A stretch of 64,000 nucleotides of DNA from DATMER01 sp963741305 (GTDB taxonomy: Bacteria > Acidobacteriota > Thermoanaerobaculia > Multivoradales > UBA5704): assembly GCA_963741305.1 (NCBI GenBank), contig CAVUHL010000003.1, positions 8,122,001 through 8,186,000 on the forward strand. Reading direction: 5' to 3'. The translations under genes were made by a program, and so were the position numbers. Position 1 is the first letter of the stretch, and each line of letters opens with the position of its first letter. This document shows positions 26,138 to 34,751 of this stretch, piece by piece. Under the pieces are notes generated by a model, which saw only the letters and a list, made by a program, of their open reading frames with translations, did no database searches and had not been told where the DNA came from.

Positions 26138-26389
26138 CCCGCCGCTGGAGCCTCCTTACCCGCGGGTTTTGCCTCCAAACCGGCGGGTTTAGCGTTTCAA
26201 CCCGCCGGTTTTTTGTTTCAACCAGCGGATTTATTGTTTCAACCGGCGGGTTTGGCCTCCCAACCCGTGGGTTTTGCTTCCCAACCCGCGGGTTGAACCT
26301 TCCAACCCGCGGGTTTTCTGGCTCAACCCGCTGGTTTCCCCGGACAACCCGCTGGTTGAGCGGCCTCAGCCGCGGGTTGGGAGGCTCCA
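26138..26389. repeat. 21-bp tandem repeat array, 12 units, with palindromic core
   Basis: Twelve consecutive 21-bp units fill 252 bp exactly. Each begins with a core close to CCCGCGGGTT (variants CCGGCGGGTT, CCCGCTGGTT, CCCGTGGGTT), usually preceded by AA so that AACCCGCGGGTT forms a 12-bp palindrome. The 11-base remainder varies and often ends TTCAA or CCCAA. The array lies between the decayed end of the eCIS locus and the IS1380-type element. There is no gene in 26132-26436. Because 21 is divisible by three, one frame stays open and reads as heptads (TRGFCLP type), which I regard as incidental. Confidence 0.93.
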
Positions 26390-26432
26390 GCCGGTTCGAG
26401 CACGGCGCCGGCCCCGCCCCGCCTTCGGGTAG

Positions 26433-28173
26433 CTAGCCCGGATTTCTCACCACGGGTCTCACCGCGGTAGTTTGCGCGTCCACGACCGGTTCGGGTGGCG
26501 CACTGCCACGGATAGTGCGCCACTGCGCACCCTCGTGGCCGCCCAAGCAAACGCAAGAAGAGCGTAAGTCGCGGGCAGTTGCTCGCCCGATGCACGCTCC
26601 TACGACCGACCAGAGACACCTCAGCCTGGAGAGGTTTGGACAAGAGCGGATTTCTGACGACAGATCAGGCCAGCGCGGGATGGCTTGCCCGCAACTGATT
26701 GACGATCCGCGCAAACAGGGCCGCATTGGGGTGGGAACTGGACAAATGTACCCAGACGCGCCGCACCGTCACTTTGATCTGAGCGCCAATCTTGAGCAGC
26801 TTGATGCGAATCGTGTCACAGCGCGCCTGAGCCAGATCGGTGCCTGCCAGGCCCAGACGGCGCAGTTCATTGAGCAGAACGTAGGCCACCGAGGAAAACC
26901 ATAGACGCGCCTGATTGCTGGTCAAGTGATGAGTTGAGGTGCGGTCGGCAAACAGACACAACTGCTGCTCTTTGATACGATTCTCCATCTCGCCACGGGC
27001 ACAATACAGCTTCTCGTAAAGCATCTGAGCACTCCACTGTTCGCTGCTCAGTGAGGTCACAAGGAAGCGCGGGTTGGCGCCCTTGGCCAAGTGCTCGGCT
27101 TTGCCAATCACACGCCGCTGCTGAGACCAACTTTTCTTGGTGCGGTAGACAAAATCCTTGAACACGCGCGCCGCCTTGCCGGATTCTTCGAACTGCGCAC
27201 GAGCCTGCTCCAACTCTCCCCCGAGAGCGCGCTGCAGCCGAGCATTGCGCGCCAGACCGAAGACAAAGTCCACGCCGTGGCTCTCGCACCAACTCATCAG
27301 CTCTTCACGCGCAAACCCCGAATCTCCACGTACGATGATGCGCACCTCAGGCCACCTGTCGCGAACCCGTGACACGATGCGCTCGAGCTCGCTGACCGCA
27401 CCGCAAGATGCATCGACGTTGGCCTGCCGCAGACGGGCGCACAACAGGTGAGAGCCGCAAAAAATATACAACGGAAGGTAACAGTACCCACCGTAGTAGC
27501 CATGAAAGAAACGACCTTCCTGCTCGCCATGCAGAGGATCGTCGGTAGCGTCGAGATCCAGCACGATTTCTGCCGGAGCCTTCCGATAGGAGGCCAGGAA
27601 GACATCAACGAAAAAGCGGTCAGCCGCCTCGGGATCGAGGATGATCTTGCGATAGCGATCCTGCTTCACAGCCCCCCATTCCAAACGGTTCAACGTACTC
27701 TTGCCGGCCAGTGGTTTGCCACGGTCCTGCTCTTGGCGACGGTCGCTACCGGTCGGATCGGCCTTGCCGGCCACCGCCGCCAGCAGCGGATCGCTGCGCA
27801 GCTCGTCGTGGTCATTGAGATCCTCGTAGCCAAGAGCCAGCCCAAACACACGCTGACGCACCAACTCCACGACGCTGTGCTCGACCAGGGCTGGATTGCG
27901 GTGATCCTCGAAACAGGCCGCAAACTCCTCCAACAGCCCCAAGCGTCGGTCCACCTCGGATAACAGCAAGACACCGCCATCCGAGCTTAGGGTACCGCCG
28001 TCGAATGACGCCACCACCGTCCGCCGAGTCAACCCTTGAAACTCAAGCTGCGGAAAGGTACAGTCTGTCGTCACGGGGCTATCCTCCCTTTGTGGTACAA
28101 GTGCTTGTTGACACGACACTTATACCACCGGAGGTAGCCCCTTTTCATGTCCTCGGTGAGAAATCCGGGCTAG
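26433..28173. mobile_element. IS1380-family insertion sequence with CTAG target duplication
   Basis: The element proper spans 26437-28169 (1,733 bp). Its ends are perfect inverted repeats beginning CCCGGATTTCTCACC. CTAG is present on both sides (26433-26436 and 28170-28173), matching the 4-bp target duplication usual for this family. It holds one full transposase gene on the minus strand and short flanks. The intact ends and open transposase frame indicate a recent, possibly active copy. It separates the eCIS region from the sigma factor gene, whose ATG is only 55 bp beyond the right CTAG, so it may have displaced that gene's promoter. Confidence 0.93.
26665..28074 (-). CDS. IS1380-family DDE transposase
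   Basis: A 469-residue transposase. I chose GTG 28074 because a GGGAGGA site lies just upstream of it; the frame remains open a further 15 codons. It has the IS1380 N-terminal pattern TFPQLEFQGLTRRTVVASFDGG and GGVLLLSEVDRRLGL, the helical RQRVFGLALGYEDLNDHDEL, then catalytic elements of the DDE transposase group 1 fold: LDLDATDDPLHG, IIVRGDSGFAREELM (second Asp), and YCARGEMENRIKEQQLCLF (Glu). Full length for the family, with no frameshift. Confidence 0.95.
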   Translation of the reverse strand: MTTDCTFPQLEFQGLTRRTVVASFDGGTLSSDGGVLLLSEVDRRLGLLEEFAACFEDHRNPALVEHSVVELVRQRVFGLALGYEDLNDHDELRSDPLLAAVAGKADPTGSDRRQEQDRGKPLAGKSTLNRLEWGAVKQDRYRKIILDPEAADRFFVDVFLASYRKAPAEIVLDLDATDDPLHGEQEGRFFHGYYGGYCYLPLYIFCGSHLLCARLRQANVDASCGAVSELERIVSRVRDRWPEVRIIVRGDSGFAREELMSWCESHGVDFVFGLARNARLQRALGGELEQARAQFEESGKAARVFKDFVYRTKKSWSQQRRVIGKAEHLAKGANPRFLVTSLSSEQWSAQMLYEKLYCARGEMENRIKEQQLCLFADRTSTHHLTSNQARLWFSSVAYVLLNELRRLGLAGTDLAQARCDTIRIKLLKIGAQIKVTVRRVWVHLSSSHPNAALFARIVNQLRASHPALA

Positions 28174-28227
28174 TCCCCCTTCTCCTCGGTTGAGCACCTA
28201 GCTCTATAGAGGAGAAGCCACTGCCAC

Positions 28228-28800
28228 ATGATTGCCACACATGAAGTGACCGACCTGCTCGTCCGCTGGGGAGAGGGAGACCGCGGTGCGCTGGCGACTC
28301 TCACGCCTCTGGTCTATACCGAGCTGCGCCGCCTGGCGGCTCGGGCGTTGTCGCGCGAGCGGCCGGACCACACCCTGCAGCCTACCGCGCTGGTCCACGA
28401 GGCTTTCCTGCGCCTGTATGGAGGCCGGCCGGCCTCGTGCGGCGGCCGTCTTCATTTCCTCTCCCTGGCGGCCCGGCTGATGCGGTGCATCCTGGTGGAT
28501 CATGCGCGCTCCCAGAGGGCCGCGCGGCGGGGGGCCGGAGCCTTGAAGCTGCCTCTCGATAGGATCGAGGAGCTGGCGGCGGTCGCTTCGCCGGTCGACC
28601 TCCTGGATCTCGACGCCGCCCTGTCGGAGCTGTCGGCGGCCGACGCCCGCAAGGCTCGGGTGGTCGAGCTGCGCTTCTTCGGCGGCCTGTCGGTCGAGGA
28701 GACGGCGGAGGTCTTGGGCGTTTCGATGCCCACCGTGATCCTCGACACCCGCCTCGCCCGGGCTTTTCTGTTCGATCGGCTGGCCGGACATGCATCCTGA
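28228..28800 (+). CDS. ECF-type RNA polymerase sigma factor (ECF_sub family)
   Basis: A 190-residue sigma factor of the ECF subgroup common in Acidobacteria and Planctomycetes. Region 2 carries LVYTELRRLAARALSRERP and PTALVHEAFLRLYGG, then a linker with LVDHARSQRAARRG, and region 4 ends RVVELRFFGGLSVEETAEVLG plus SMPTVILDTRLARAFLFDRL. It overlaps the kinase gene by 11 bp, the standard partner arrangement for this sigma group, where the kinase is thought to control sigma activity in place of an anti-sigma factor. The insertion element ends 55 bp upstream of its start. No target promoter can be named. Confidence 0.93.
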   Translation: MIATHEVTDLLVRWGEGDRGALATLTPLVYTELRRLAARALSRERPDHTLQPTALVHEAFLRLYGGRPASCGGRLHFLSLAARLMRCILVDHARSQRAARRGAGALKLPLDRIEELAAVASPVDLLDLDAALSELSAADARKARVVELRFFGGLSVEETAEVLGVSMPTVILDTRLARAFLFDRLAGHAS

Positions 28801-31039
28801 GCGCTTTCAACGAGTCGAACGGCTGTTTGGCGCGGTGGTGGAGCGTCCGGATGTCGAGCGGCTGGCGATCCTCGCGGGGGAAGATCCTGAGCTGATCGCG
28901 GATGTGGAGCGCCTGCTGGCCGCGGACTCCAAGGCCGGGCGCTTTCTGGAGGACGCCGTGGCGTCCGGGGCCGCGGCGGTGCTTCAGCATGAGATCGGCC
29001 TTCGGCTGGGACCTTACCGATTGGTGCGCGAGTTGGGCCGCGGCGGCATGGGCGTGGTCTATCTCGCCGAGCGCGACGACGAGGAGTTCGAGCAGCGGGT
29101 CGCGATCAAGCTGCTGCACCGCGGCCTTGAGACCGGCGAGATCGTGGCCCGTTTCCAGACCGAGCGGCAGATCCTCGCCCATCTCGACCATCCGTCGATC
29201 TCCCGCCTGTTCGACGGCGGGACGAGCGCGGACGGACGCCCCTACTTCGTCATGGAGCTGATCGAAGGCGAGCCGATCGACGTCCACGCCGAGGGACTGT
29301 CACTGCGTGGGCGCCTGGAGCTGATGATCGAGGTGCTCGCGGCGGTGCGCGAGGCGCACCGGAACCTCGTGGTGCACCGCGACCTGAAGCCTTCCAACGT
29401 GCTGGTGACCGCGGACGGCAGGCCCAAGCTGCTCGACTTCGGAGTGGCCAAGATTCTCGCTCCGGAGGGGAGGACGGACGTCACCAGCCACGGCCTCGCT
29501 CTTCCCATGACGCTTGCCTGGGCCAGCCCGGAACAGGTGCTGGGCCTGCCGGTGACAACGGCGACGGACGTCTACGCCCTCGGCGTCTTGCTGTATCGAT
29601 TGCTTACCGGCCGGCATCCCTATCCGGTCGAAGGCAGGTCCGTCCGCGAGATCGAGAGCCTGATCCTCGAGCACCGTCCCGAGCGGCCGAGCGCGGTCGC
29701 GCACCTGCCGCGCCAGTTGCGCGGCGATCTCGACACCATCGTCCTCGGCGCTCTCGCGAAGGAGCCAGCCGAGCGCTACGGCTCGGTCGAACGGCTTGCG
29801 GAAGACCTGGGGCTCGTCCTCCAAGGCCGACCGATCACGTTTCGTCCCACTCCGCTCCGAACCCGAGCGCTCAAGTTCGTCCGCCGGCATCGGTGGGGGA
29901 CCGCCGCCGCGGCTTTGATCGCGAGCCTCGCGCTGAGCCTCGCCGGCAGCCTGGTCGTGGGCTCGGCGCGCACCGCCCGGGAGCGCGACCGCGCCACCCA
30001 GGTGGCCTCGCTGCTCGTCGACCTGTTCGAGATTGCCGACCCGGGGGAGCGGCGCGGCAGCTCGATCACCGCCCGGGAGCTGCTCGATCAGGGCACTGAC
30101 CGCGTGCTCCACCGGCTCGACGGGCAGCCTGAGACCCAGGGCGCGATGCTGACCACCCTGGGCCGGCTCTACGTCCAGCTCGGGCTTTACGACCGCGCCG
30201 TCGAAGTGCTCCGGGAGAGCGTCGCGGTCGAGCGGGTTCGGGGGGACGGGGGGGAGGACCATCCGGATCTCGTCCTGGCCTTGCGCGGCCTCGGCCGCGC
30301 GCTGGCGCTCGGCGGCCGGTTCGCCGAGGCCGAGCCGGTTTTCCGCGAGGTGCTCGAACGGTCGCGGCGGCTCTATCCCGCGGACGATAGGGAAGTGGCG
30401 ATCAGCCTCAACAACTATGCCTTGGTGCAGCACGATCTCGGCGACTACGCGGCGGCCGAGCCGCTCTACCGGGAGGCGGTCGAGTTCGAGAGGTGGACCG
30501 AGTCGTCCGTGGCGCGTTCCAACTGGGCGCTGTTGCTGATCGACCTGGGCCGCTTCGAGGACGCAGCGATGGTAGCCCGGGAGATCCTGGCGATTCGCGA
30601 GAAGGAGTTGGACCCCGCAGGCATCGCGAGCATCCTCGAGTACCTGGCCATGGCTCACCAGGGCGCGGGGAGGCTCGGCGAGGCCGAGGAGGCAGCGAGG
30701 AGGAGCCTGGCCCTGCGCGAGCGCTACCTGAGACCCGACGACCGGGACATCGCGCGCAGCCGAAACGTGCTCGGAGCCGTGCTGCGCGACCGTGGCGACC
30801 TCGACGGGGCCGAGGTTCTGCTGCGCCAGGCCCTGGCCGAGCGCCGGCGCCTCCTCGGTCCCGGCCATGCCGAGGTGGCGGTCAGCCTGGAAGACCTGGG
30901 AGACCTTCTCGCCGCCCAGGGTCGCCAGGCCGAGGCCGGACAGATGTTCGGCGAGGCCATCCGGATCCTCTCCTCCTCGTTCTCCGCCAGCCACCCGACG
31001 ATCGGCCGCCTGGAAATGAAGAAGACCGGGCTTCAGTGA
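28790..31039 (+). CDS. Transmembrane Ser/Thr protein kinase with C-terminal TPRs
   Basis: A 749-residue Hanks-type kinase. The kinase domain covers about residues 75-340: glycine loop GRGGMGVVYLAE, VAIKLL with Lys107, HRDLKPSN with His196-Asp198, and DFG at Asp216; all catalytic residues are present. One membrane segment follows at about 369-391 (LIASLALSLAGSLVVG). The rest, about 410-745, is a run of TPR units (AEPVFREVLERSRRLYP, YAAAEPLYREAVEFE, LDGAEVLLRQALAERRRL) and should lie outside the cytoplasmic membrane. Cytoplasmic kinase, periplasmic TPR sensor and the overlapping sigma gene indicate a membrane-to-transcription pathway. Confidence 0.95.
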   Translation: MHPERFQRVERLFGAVVERPDVERLAILAGEDPELIADVERLLAADSKAGRFLEDAVASGAAAVLQHEIGLRLGPYRLVRELGRGGMGVVYLAERDDEEFEQRVAIKLLHRGLETGEIVARFQTERQILAHLDHPSISRLFDGGTSADGRPYFVMELIEGEPIDVHAEGLSLRGRLELMIEVLAAVREAHRNLVVHRDLKPSNVLVTADGRPKLLDFGVAKILAPEGRTDVTSHGLALPMTLAWASPEQVLGLPVTTATDVYALGVLLYRLLTGRHPYPVEGRSVREIESLILEHRPERPSAVAHLPRQLRGDLDTIVLGALAKEPAERYGSVERLAEDLGLVLQGRPITFRPTPLRTRALKFVRRHRWGTAAAALIASLALSLAGSLVVGSARTARERDRATQVASLLVDLFEIADPGERRGSSITARELLDQGTDRVLHRLDGQPETQGAMLTTLGRLYVQLGLYDRAVEVLRESVAVERVRGDGGEDHPDLVLALRGLGRALALGGRFAEAEPVFREVLERSRRLYPADDREVAISLNNYALVQHDLGDYAAAEPLYREAVEFERWTESSVARSNWALLLIDLGRFEDAAMVAREILAIREKELDPAGIASILEYLAMAHQGAGRLGEAEEAARRSLALRERYLRPDDRDIARSRNVLGAVLRDRGDLDGAEVLLRQALAERRRLLGPGHAEVAVSLEDLGDLLAAQGRQAEAGQMFGEAIRILSSSFSASHPTIGRLEMKKTGLQ

Positions 31040-32910
31040 GGCTCGACCTCGCCTTGGTCCACGACGACGCCGAGGAACATCGGGATGCTCCATTCGTCGA
31101 GCGGATCGCCGATCCCCTCCATTCCGATCCCGGCGCCGGTGAGGCGGTCGAAGCGTCCGCTGAGGTTTACGTTGCCCCCGCCGATGTTGACGATCGGATC
31201 GACGTAGGTGAACGAGGTGTTTGCGAAGCGCAGGCCGGCGAACGTCTGCTGCCCGGCCAGGGTCCCCGGGAGAGTGAAGAAGCGGTGCCAGTACTGGCCG
31301 ATGTTCGCGCTGGCGTGGTTGGCCGTATTGACGTAGCTCGGCCACCAGTTCGGGAAGCTCGAGTTGCCGGCCGCGCGCAGCAGCGGAGCCACCTTGCGGA
31401 GCCAGGTGCCGTCCGAGGTCGTGACGCTGAAGCCCTTGCCCGGCTCCGCGCCGTTGGCGCCGTCGAGCTCCTCGCCGTAGACCTTTCGGAACTGGGCGAC
31501 CGGGAACGGTTCCGTCTGTTCCATCACCTCGCGCATGGTCCAGCCGATGAGGCCAGGGCGGCAGGCCGTGATGCGCGCCCAGCCGGCGAAGTTCTCGCGG
31601 ATGGGGAAGAGCGCGGGCGTGATCCGCTGCACCGCGCCCGGCGGCAGGCTCGGGATGTTGACGGTCGAGATCACCGCGCCGGTGCGGGAGAAGATCTGCA
31701 CGTTCACCGGTCCGATGTCCACGCCCGTGACGTTGGCGATGCTCATCATGGTCTCGACCGGCGGTGTGGGCGGGATGGGCACGAGAGCCGGTTGCGCGAA
31801 CGGCCCGGTCTCGACGTGCTCGGGGTTCCACAGGCGCAGGGCCGGCGAGAACTGCATCATACCGGAGCCCATCCGCATGCGCTCGCCCGGCACGAGGGTG
31901 GCCGTCGAGGGGTCGCCGCCGAAGACGTCGACCATGAGGAAGTCGCCCAGGATCGGGTTGCCGTTGGAGACCGCCGCGGTGAACACGTCGCGGCTGAAGG
32001 GCCCGGGATTGCTCAGGTAAAACGGCTCGGCGGCCGCCCAGACCGAGGTGTCGAGGAGCATGCCGAACGCCGGCAGCGTGACGGTCTGCGAGGTGAGCGG
32101 CGTGGCCGGAGAGATGAAGCTGCTGACCGTGACTGTCGTGGGCGTCGGATTCGGGTTGAGCACGCAGTTCAGCGGCAGCACGCCGTTGAGGAAATCCTCC
32201 GGCGCGATGTTCGTGGCGGGGAAAGGCCCGGAGAAGAGAGTCTTCGAATTGACCTGGCTCATCTGGAGCTGCTGCAGCGAGCCTTCGCCGGGAGAGAAGT
32301 CGTCGGGATCGAAGTAGGTACCGCCGTTGGAAAGGGTGATCCGCTTGAAGTGATGGAGCGTGGCGCCGACGATCGGATGATCGGCCTTCACTTCCACCGA
32401 GCCGATGCCGGGGCCGAACTGGGCCAGCTCGATGGCGCCGCGCACGAACGTGTCCTCGGGGCCGAGGACGATCGGGATCGCCGCCACGAACGCGCCCGAC
32501 GGATCGCGGTAGGTGATGGTTGCATTCACGGTCAGCGTCGGGCTGGGGTTGTTGACCACCACCGCACTGCGGAAGTCGGACAGGTCGGCCGGAGCGGTCA
32601 GGTCGGCGGGCGGGTTGAAGAACACGCAGGCCCCCCATTTCTGCCCCGCGGGCGCGCCCTGGAGGTGCACCGAGGAATGCATCCAGTGGTAGTCGTTGCT
32701 GACCGTGGGGTTGGGGAACAGCGACGGATCGGCGAAGATGTCCAGCGGCGCGGCGTTGGTTCCGCTCGGGAAGGGGTCGGCGATGGCCTGGCAGAGTGGT
32801 TGCGGGACCGGCACCGCGTCGACCCCGGTCTGGGCTCCGGCGGTGACTGGGGCGATGGCGATCAGCATGGCGGCGGCCAGAACGTGCGGCAAGGGACTGC
32901 AAAGAGTCAT
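31033..32910 (-). CDS. Exported protein of unknown function
   Basis: A 625-residue protein starting MTLCSPLPHVLAAAML, with a signal peptide ending near AGAQ; this start is preferred over upstream ones because it places the signal sequence at the N-terminus and follows an AGGAGCGTCTC region on the coding strand. The mature part is beta-rich with repeated FFNPPADL, SPTLTVNATITYRDPSG, TVTVSSFISPATPL and TPPVETMMSIANVTG segments, as in extracellular adhesin-like or sandwich-fold proteins. No enzyme motif or membrane anchor is visible. Its stop overlaps the kinase stop on the other strand by 7 bp. Confidence 0.7.
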   Translation of the reverse strand: MTLCSPLPHVLAAAMLIAIAPVTAGAQTGVDAVPVPQPLCQAIADPFPSGTNAAPLDIFADPSLFPNPTVSNDYHWMHSSVHLQGAPAGQKWGACVFFNPPADLTAPADLSDFRSAVVVNNPSPTLTVNATITYRDPSGAFVAAIPIVLGPEDTFVRGAIELAQFGPGIGSVEVKADHPIVGATLHHFKRITLSNGGTYFDPDDFSPGEGSLQQLQMSQVNSKTLFSGPFPATNIAPEDFLNGVLPLNCVLNPNPTPTTVTVSSFISPATPLTSQTVTLPAFGMLLDTSVWAAAEPFYLSNPGPFSRDVFTAAVSNGNPILGDFLMVDVFGGDPSTATLVPGERMRMGSGMMQFSPALRLWNPEHVETGPFAQPALVPIPPTPPVETMMSIANVTGVDIGPVNVQIFSRTGAVISTVNIPSLPPGAVQRITPALFPIRENFAGWARITACRPGLIGWTMREVMEQTEPFPVAQFRKVYGEELDGANGAEPGKGFSVTTSDGTWLRKVAPLLRAAGNSSFPNWWPSYVNTANHASANIGQYWHRFFTLPGTLAGQQTFAGLRFANTSFTYVDPIVNIGGGNVNLSGRFDRLTGAGIGMEGIGDPLDEWSIPMFLGVVVDQGEVEPH

Positions 32911-32992
32911 GAGACGCTCCTTTCCGGCGGTGCTCGATTGCTCCGCCTCATGAAAGGAAGCGGAAGAATGGCGCCGGAGAGATAATCCCCCG

Positions 32993-33445
32993 GTGATCTG
33001 GCTCTTCTTCCTCCTCATCGCCCTTCCGGTCGCCGAGATCGCGCTGCTGATCGCGATCGGCCGCGAGGTCGGCCTGGCGGCGACCGTGGCCCTTCTTCTC
33101 CTGACAGGCCTGCTCGGCGCCTTCCTTGCCCGCCGCCAAGGGTTGGCGGTCGTGCGCAAGGTACAGTCCGAGGTGGCGGCGGGACGGGCGCCGGCGGGTC
33201 AGCTCGTGGACGGAGCCCTCATCCTGCTGGCCGGCGTTCTGCTCATCATCCCCGGCGTGCTCACCGACGCGCTCGGGTTCTTCTGCCTGCTGCCGGCAGG
33301 CCGGAGGATCATCAAGGCCTGGGTCCGGAGGCGGTTCGACGCCGGGCTCCGGAGCGGCCGCATCGCCGTATCGGTCAACGACGTTAGGATGAAGAACGTC
33401 ACTCCTCCGGAGAAGAAGGTTCTCGGCAGCGGCGACGAGCGATAG
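32993..33445 (+). CDS. fxsA: FxsA family membrane protein
   Basis: A 150-residue inner-membrane protein of the FxsA family. The start is WLFFLLIALPVAEIALLIAIG, shortened in conserved form to IALPVAEIALL, then VGLAATVALLLLTGLLGAFLARRQG and a second hydrophobic hairpin GALILLAGVLLIIPGVLTDALG, then FFCLLPAGRRIIKAW. The C-terminal 40 residues are polar. In E. coli, overproduced FxsA relieves phage T7 exclusion by F; its normal role is unclear. The first codon is GTG at 32993 in an 82-bp divergent gap. Confidence 0.9.
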   Translation: MIWLFFLLIALPVAEIALLIAIGREVGLAATVALLLLTGLLGAFLARRQGLAVVRKVQSEVAAGRAPAGQLVDGALILLAGVLLIIPGVLTDALGFFCLLPAGRRIIKAWVRRRFDAGLRSGRIAVSVNDVRMKNVTPPEKKVLGSGDER

Positions 33446-33454
33446 AGGGATGTC

Positions 33455-34726
33455 TTACAGCACGGGCGCCATCATGCAGGCCAGGCGGTCCACGAGCTTC
33501 TTGAGCGGGGGCCGGCGGCGCCAGAGGGTGCGGTGGACCTCGACGGCGCTGTGCAGATCCTCCTCGAAGGCTTCTTCCATCCGCCGGGCCACGTCCTCGT
33601 CAAGCATCGCGAGGTCGCACTCGGCGTTGAACAGGAAGGAGCGGAAGTCGAGGTTGGTCGAGCCCACGACCGAGACATAGCCGTCGGCCACCAGGCTCTT
33701 GGCGTGCAGGATCGAGGTCTGGTACTCGAAGATCCGCACGCCCCTGGAGAGCAGCCGCTCGTAGTAGCCATGCGCGGCGTGGCGGACGATGGGCACGTCG
33801 GTCTTCCCGGGCAGGAGGAGCCGGACGTCCACTCCGCGCTGCGCGGCCTGGCCCAGGATGTGGACCGCGGCCCAGCCCGGGGCGAAGTAGGCATTGGTGA
33901 TCCAGACGGTGTGCCGGGCCGCGCCCACGATTGCCGCCAGGGCCGAGGCCGACTCGGCGGTCCCCCGGTTCGGCCGGGAGTCCAGGACCAGGATGCGTGT
34001 GCCCGGGGCCTCCGCCTCCGCGGCCGACAGCGGCGGCAGATCGAGCGGCTCGCCTCCCGCCCGCACCCAGCCCTCGGAGAAGACCACCGCCATCTCCCAG
34101 GCGGCCGGGCCGGCGACGCGGACGTGGGTGTCCCGCCACGCCTCGCCCAGGCCGGGGGAGGTCGAGCCATATTCCTCGCCGATGTTCATCCCGCCGGTGA
34201 AGGCAACGTGCCTGTCCACCACGAGGATCTTGCGGTGGTCGCGGAACGGCTGGTACCAGAGCGCGGTGAAGAGAGGGTGGTACAGGCGGACCGCGATGCC
34301 GCGGCGCTTCATCTCCTGCCAGAAGGCCGAGCGGGTGGAGAAGGAGCCCAGGGCATCCGCGAGCACCCGCACCTCGACGCCGCGGCGGGCGGCGAGGGAA
34401 AGCTCCTCGAGGAAGCTGCGGCCGGCCGCATCGTCCTTGTAGATGTAGGACTCCAGCAGGATCTCGCGGCGGGCGTGAGCCACCGCCTCACGCATTGACG
34501 CGAAGGCATCCTCCCCGCGGAAGAAGACCAGGGTCTCGTTGCCGCCGAGGATCGGGGCGCCGTCGATCCGCCGCAGCAGGAACTCGAACCCGGGATCGCG
34601 CACGCCGTCGGGCAGGATGCGGGCGAGCCGCCCCACCTGCCGCACCCGCAGCTCCCGCGGGAGCCGCCGGCCGGGGCCGGGGCGGAGGATGGGCCGGAAG
34701 TGCCGGAAGCGCGAGTGGCGCGACAT
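33455..34726 (-). CDS. Cardiolipin synthase-like phospholipase D family protein
   Basis: A 423-residue protein with two HKD motifs: HRKILVVDRHVAFTGG (His164) and HAKSLVADGYVSVVGSTN (His341), each with downstream Gly/Asn residues usual for the phospholipase D fold. It lacks N-terminal membrane helices and so resembles ClsB/YbhO rather than ClsA. The N-terminal 45 residues are very Arg-rich. The likely reaction is phosphatidyl transfer between phospholipids to form cardiolipin, at the inner face of the membrane. It converges on fxsA (9-bp gap). The next gene on the same strand is 25 bp upstream. Confidence 0.9.
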   Translation of the reverse strand: MSRHSRFRHFRPILRPGPGRRLPRELRVRQVGRLARILPDGVRDPGFEFLLRRIDGAPILGGNETLVFFRGEDAFASMREAVAHARREILLESYIYKDDAAGRSFLEELSLAARRGVEVRVLADALGSFSTRSAFWQEMKRRGIAVRLYHPLFTALWYQPFRDHRKILVVDRHVAFTGGMNIGEEYGSTSPGLGEAWRDTHVRVAGPAAWEMAVVFSEGWVRAGGEPLDLPPLSAAEAEAPGTRILVLDSRPNRGTAESASALAAIVGAARHTVWITNAYFAPGWAAVHILGQAAQRGVDVRLLLPGKTDVPIVRHAAHGYYERLLSRGVRIFEYQTSILHAKSLVADGYVSVVGSTNLDFRSFLFNAECDLAMLDEDVARRMEEAFEEDLHSAVEVHRTLWRRRPPLKKLVDRLACMMAPVL

Positions 34727-34751
34727 CAGGCCGGCAGTATGTCAGAGGTGA

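Noticed and set aside
26138..26389. Possible CRISPR array
   Set aside because: Units are 21 bp including the variable part, far too short for repeat plus spacer, and no cas gene is present.
25798..26436. Open frame translating the 21-bp array as heptad repeats
   Set aside because: A 21-bp period keeps any frame open; there is no start site and the residues are incoherent outside the array. The conserved unit is a DNA palindrome.
26433..28173. Possibility that the eCIS, repeat array and IS1380 element form one mobile island
   Set aside because: No integrase, tRNA target or flanking repeats enclosing the eCIS were seen; only the 1.7-kb element itself has mobile ends.
28174..28227. Promoter for the sigma factor gene
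   Set aside because: Only 54 bp remain between the insertion element and the ATG and I could not see a convincing -35/-10 pair.
29300..32902. 1,200-codon minus-strand frame across the kinase and the exported protein
   Set aside because: It is out of phase with the exported-protein gene and mirrors the kinase; the true gene starts at 32910 with a signal peptide.
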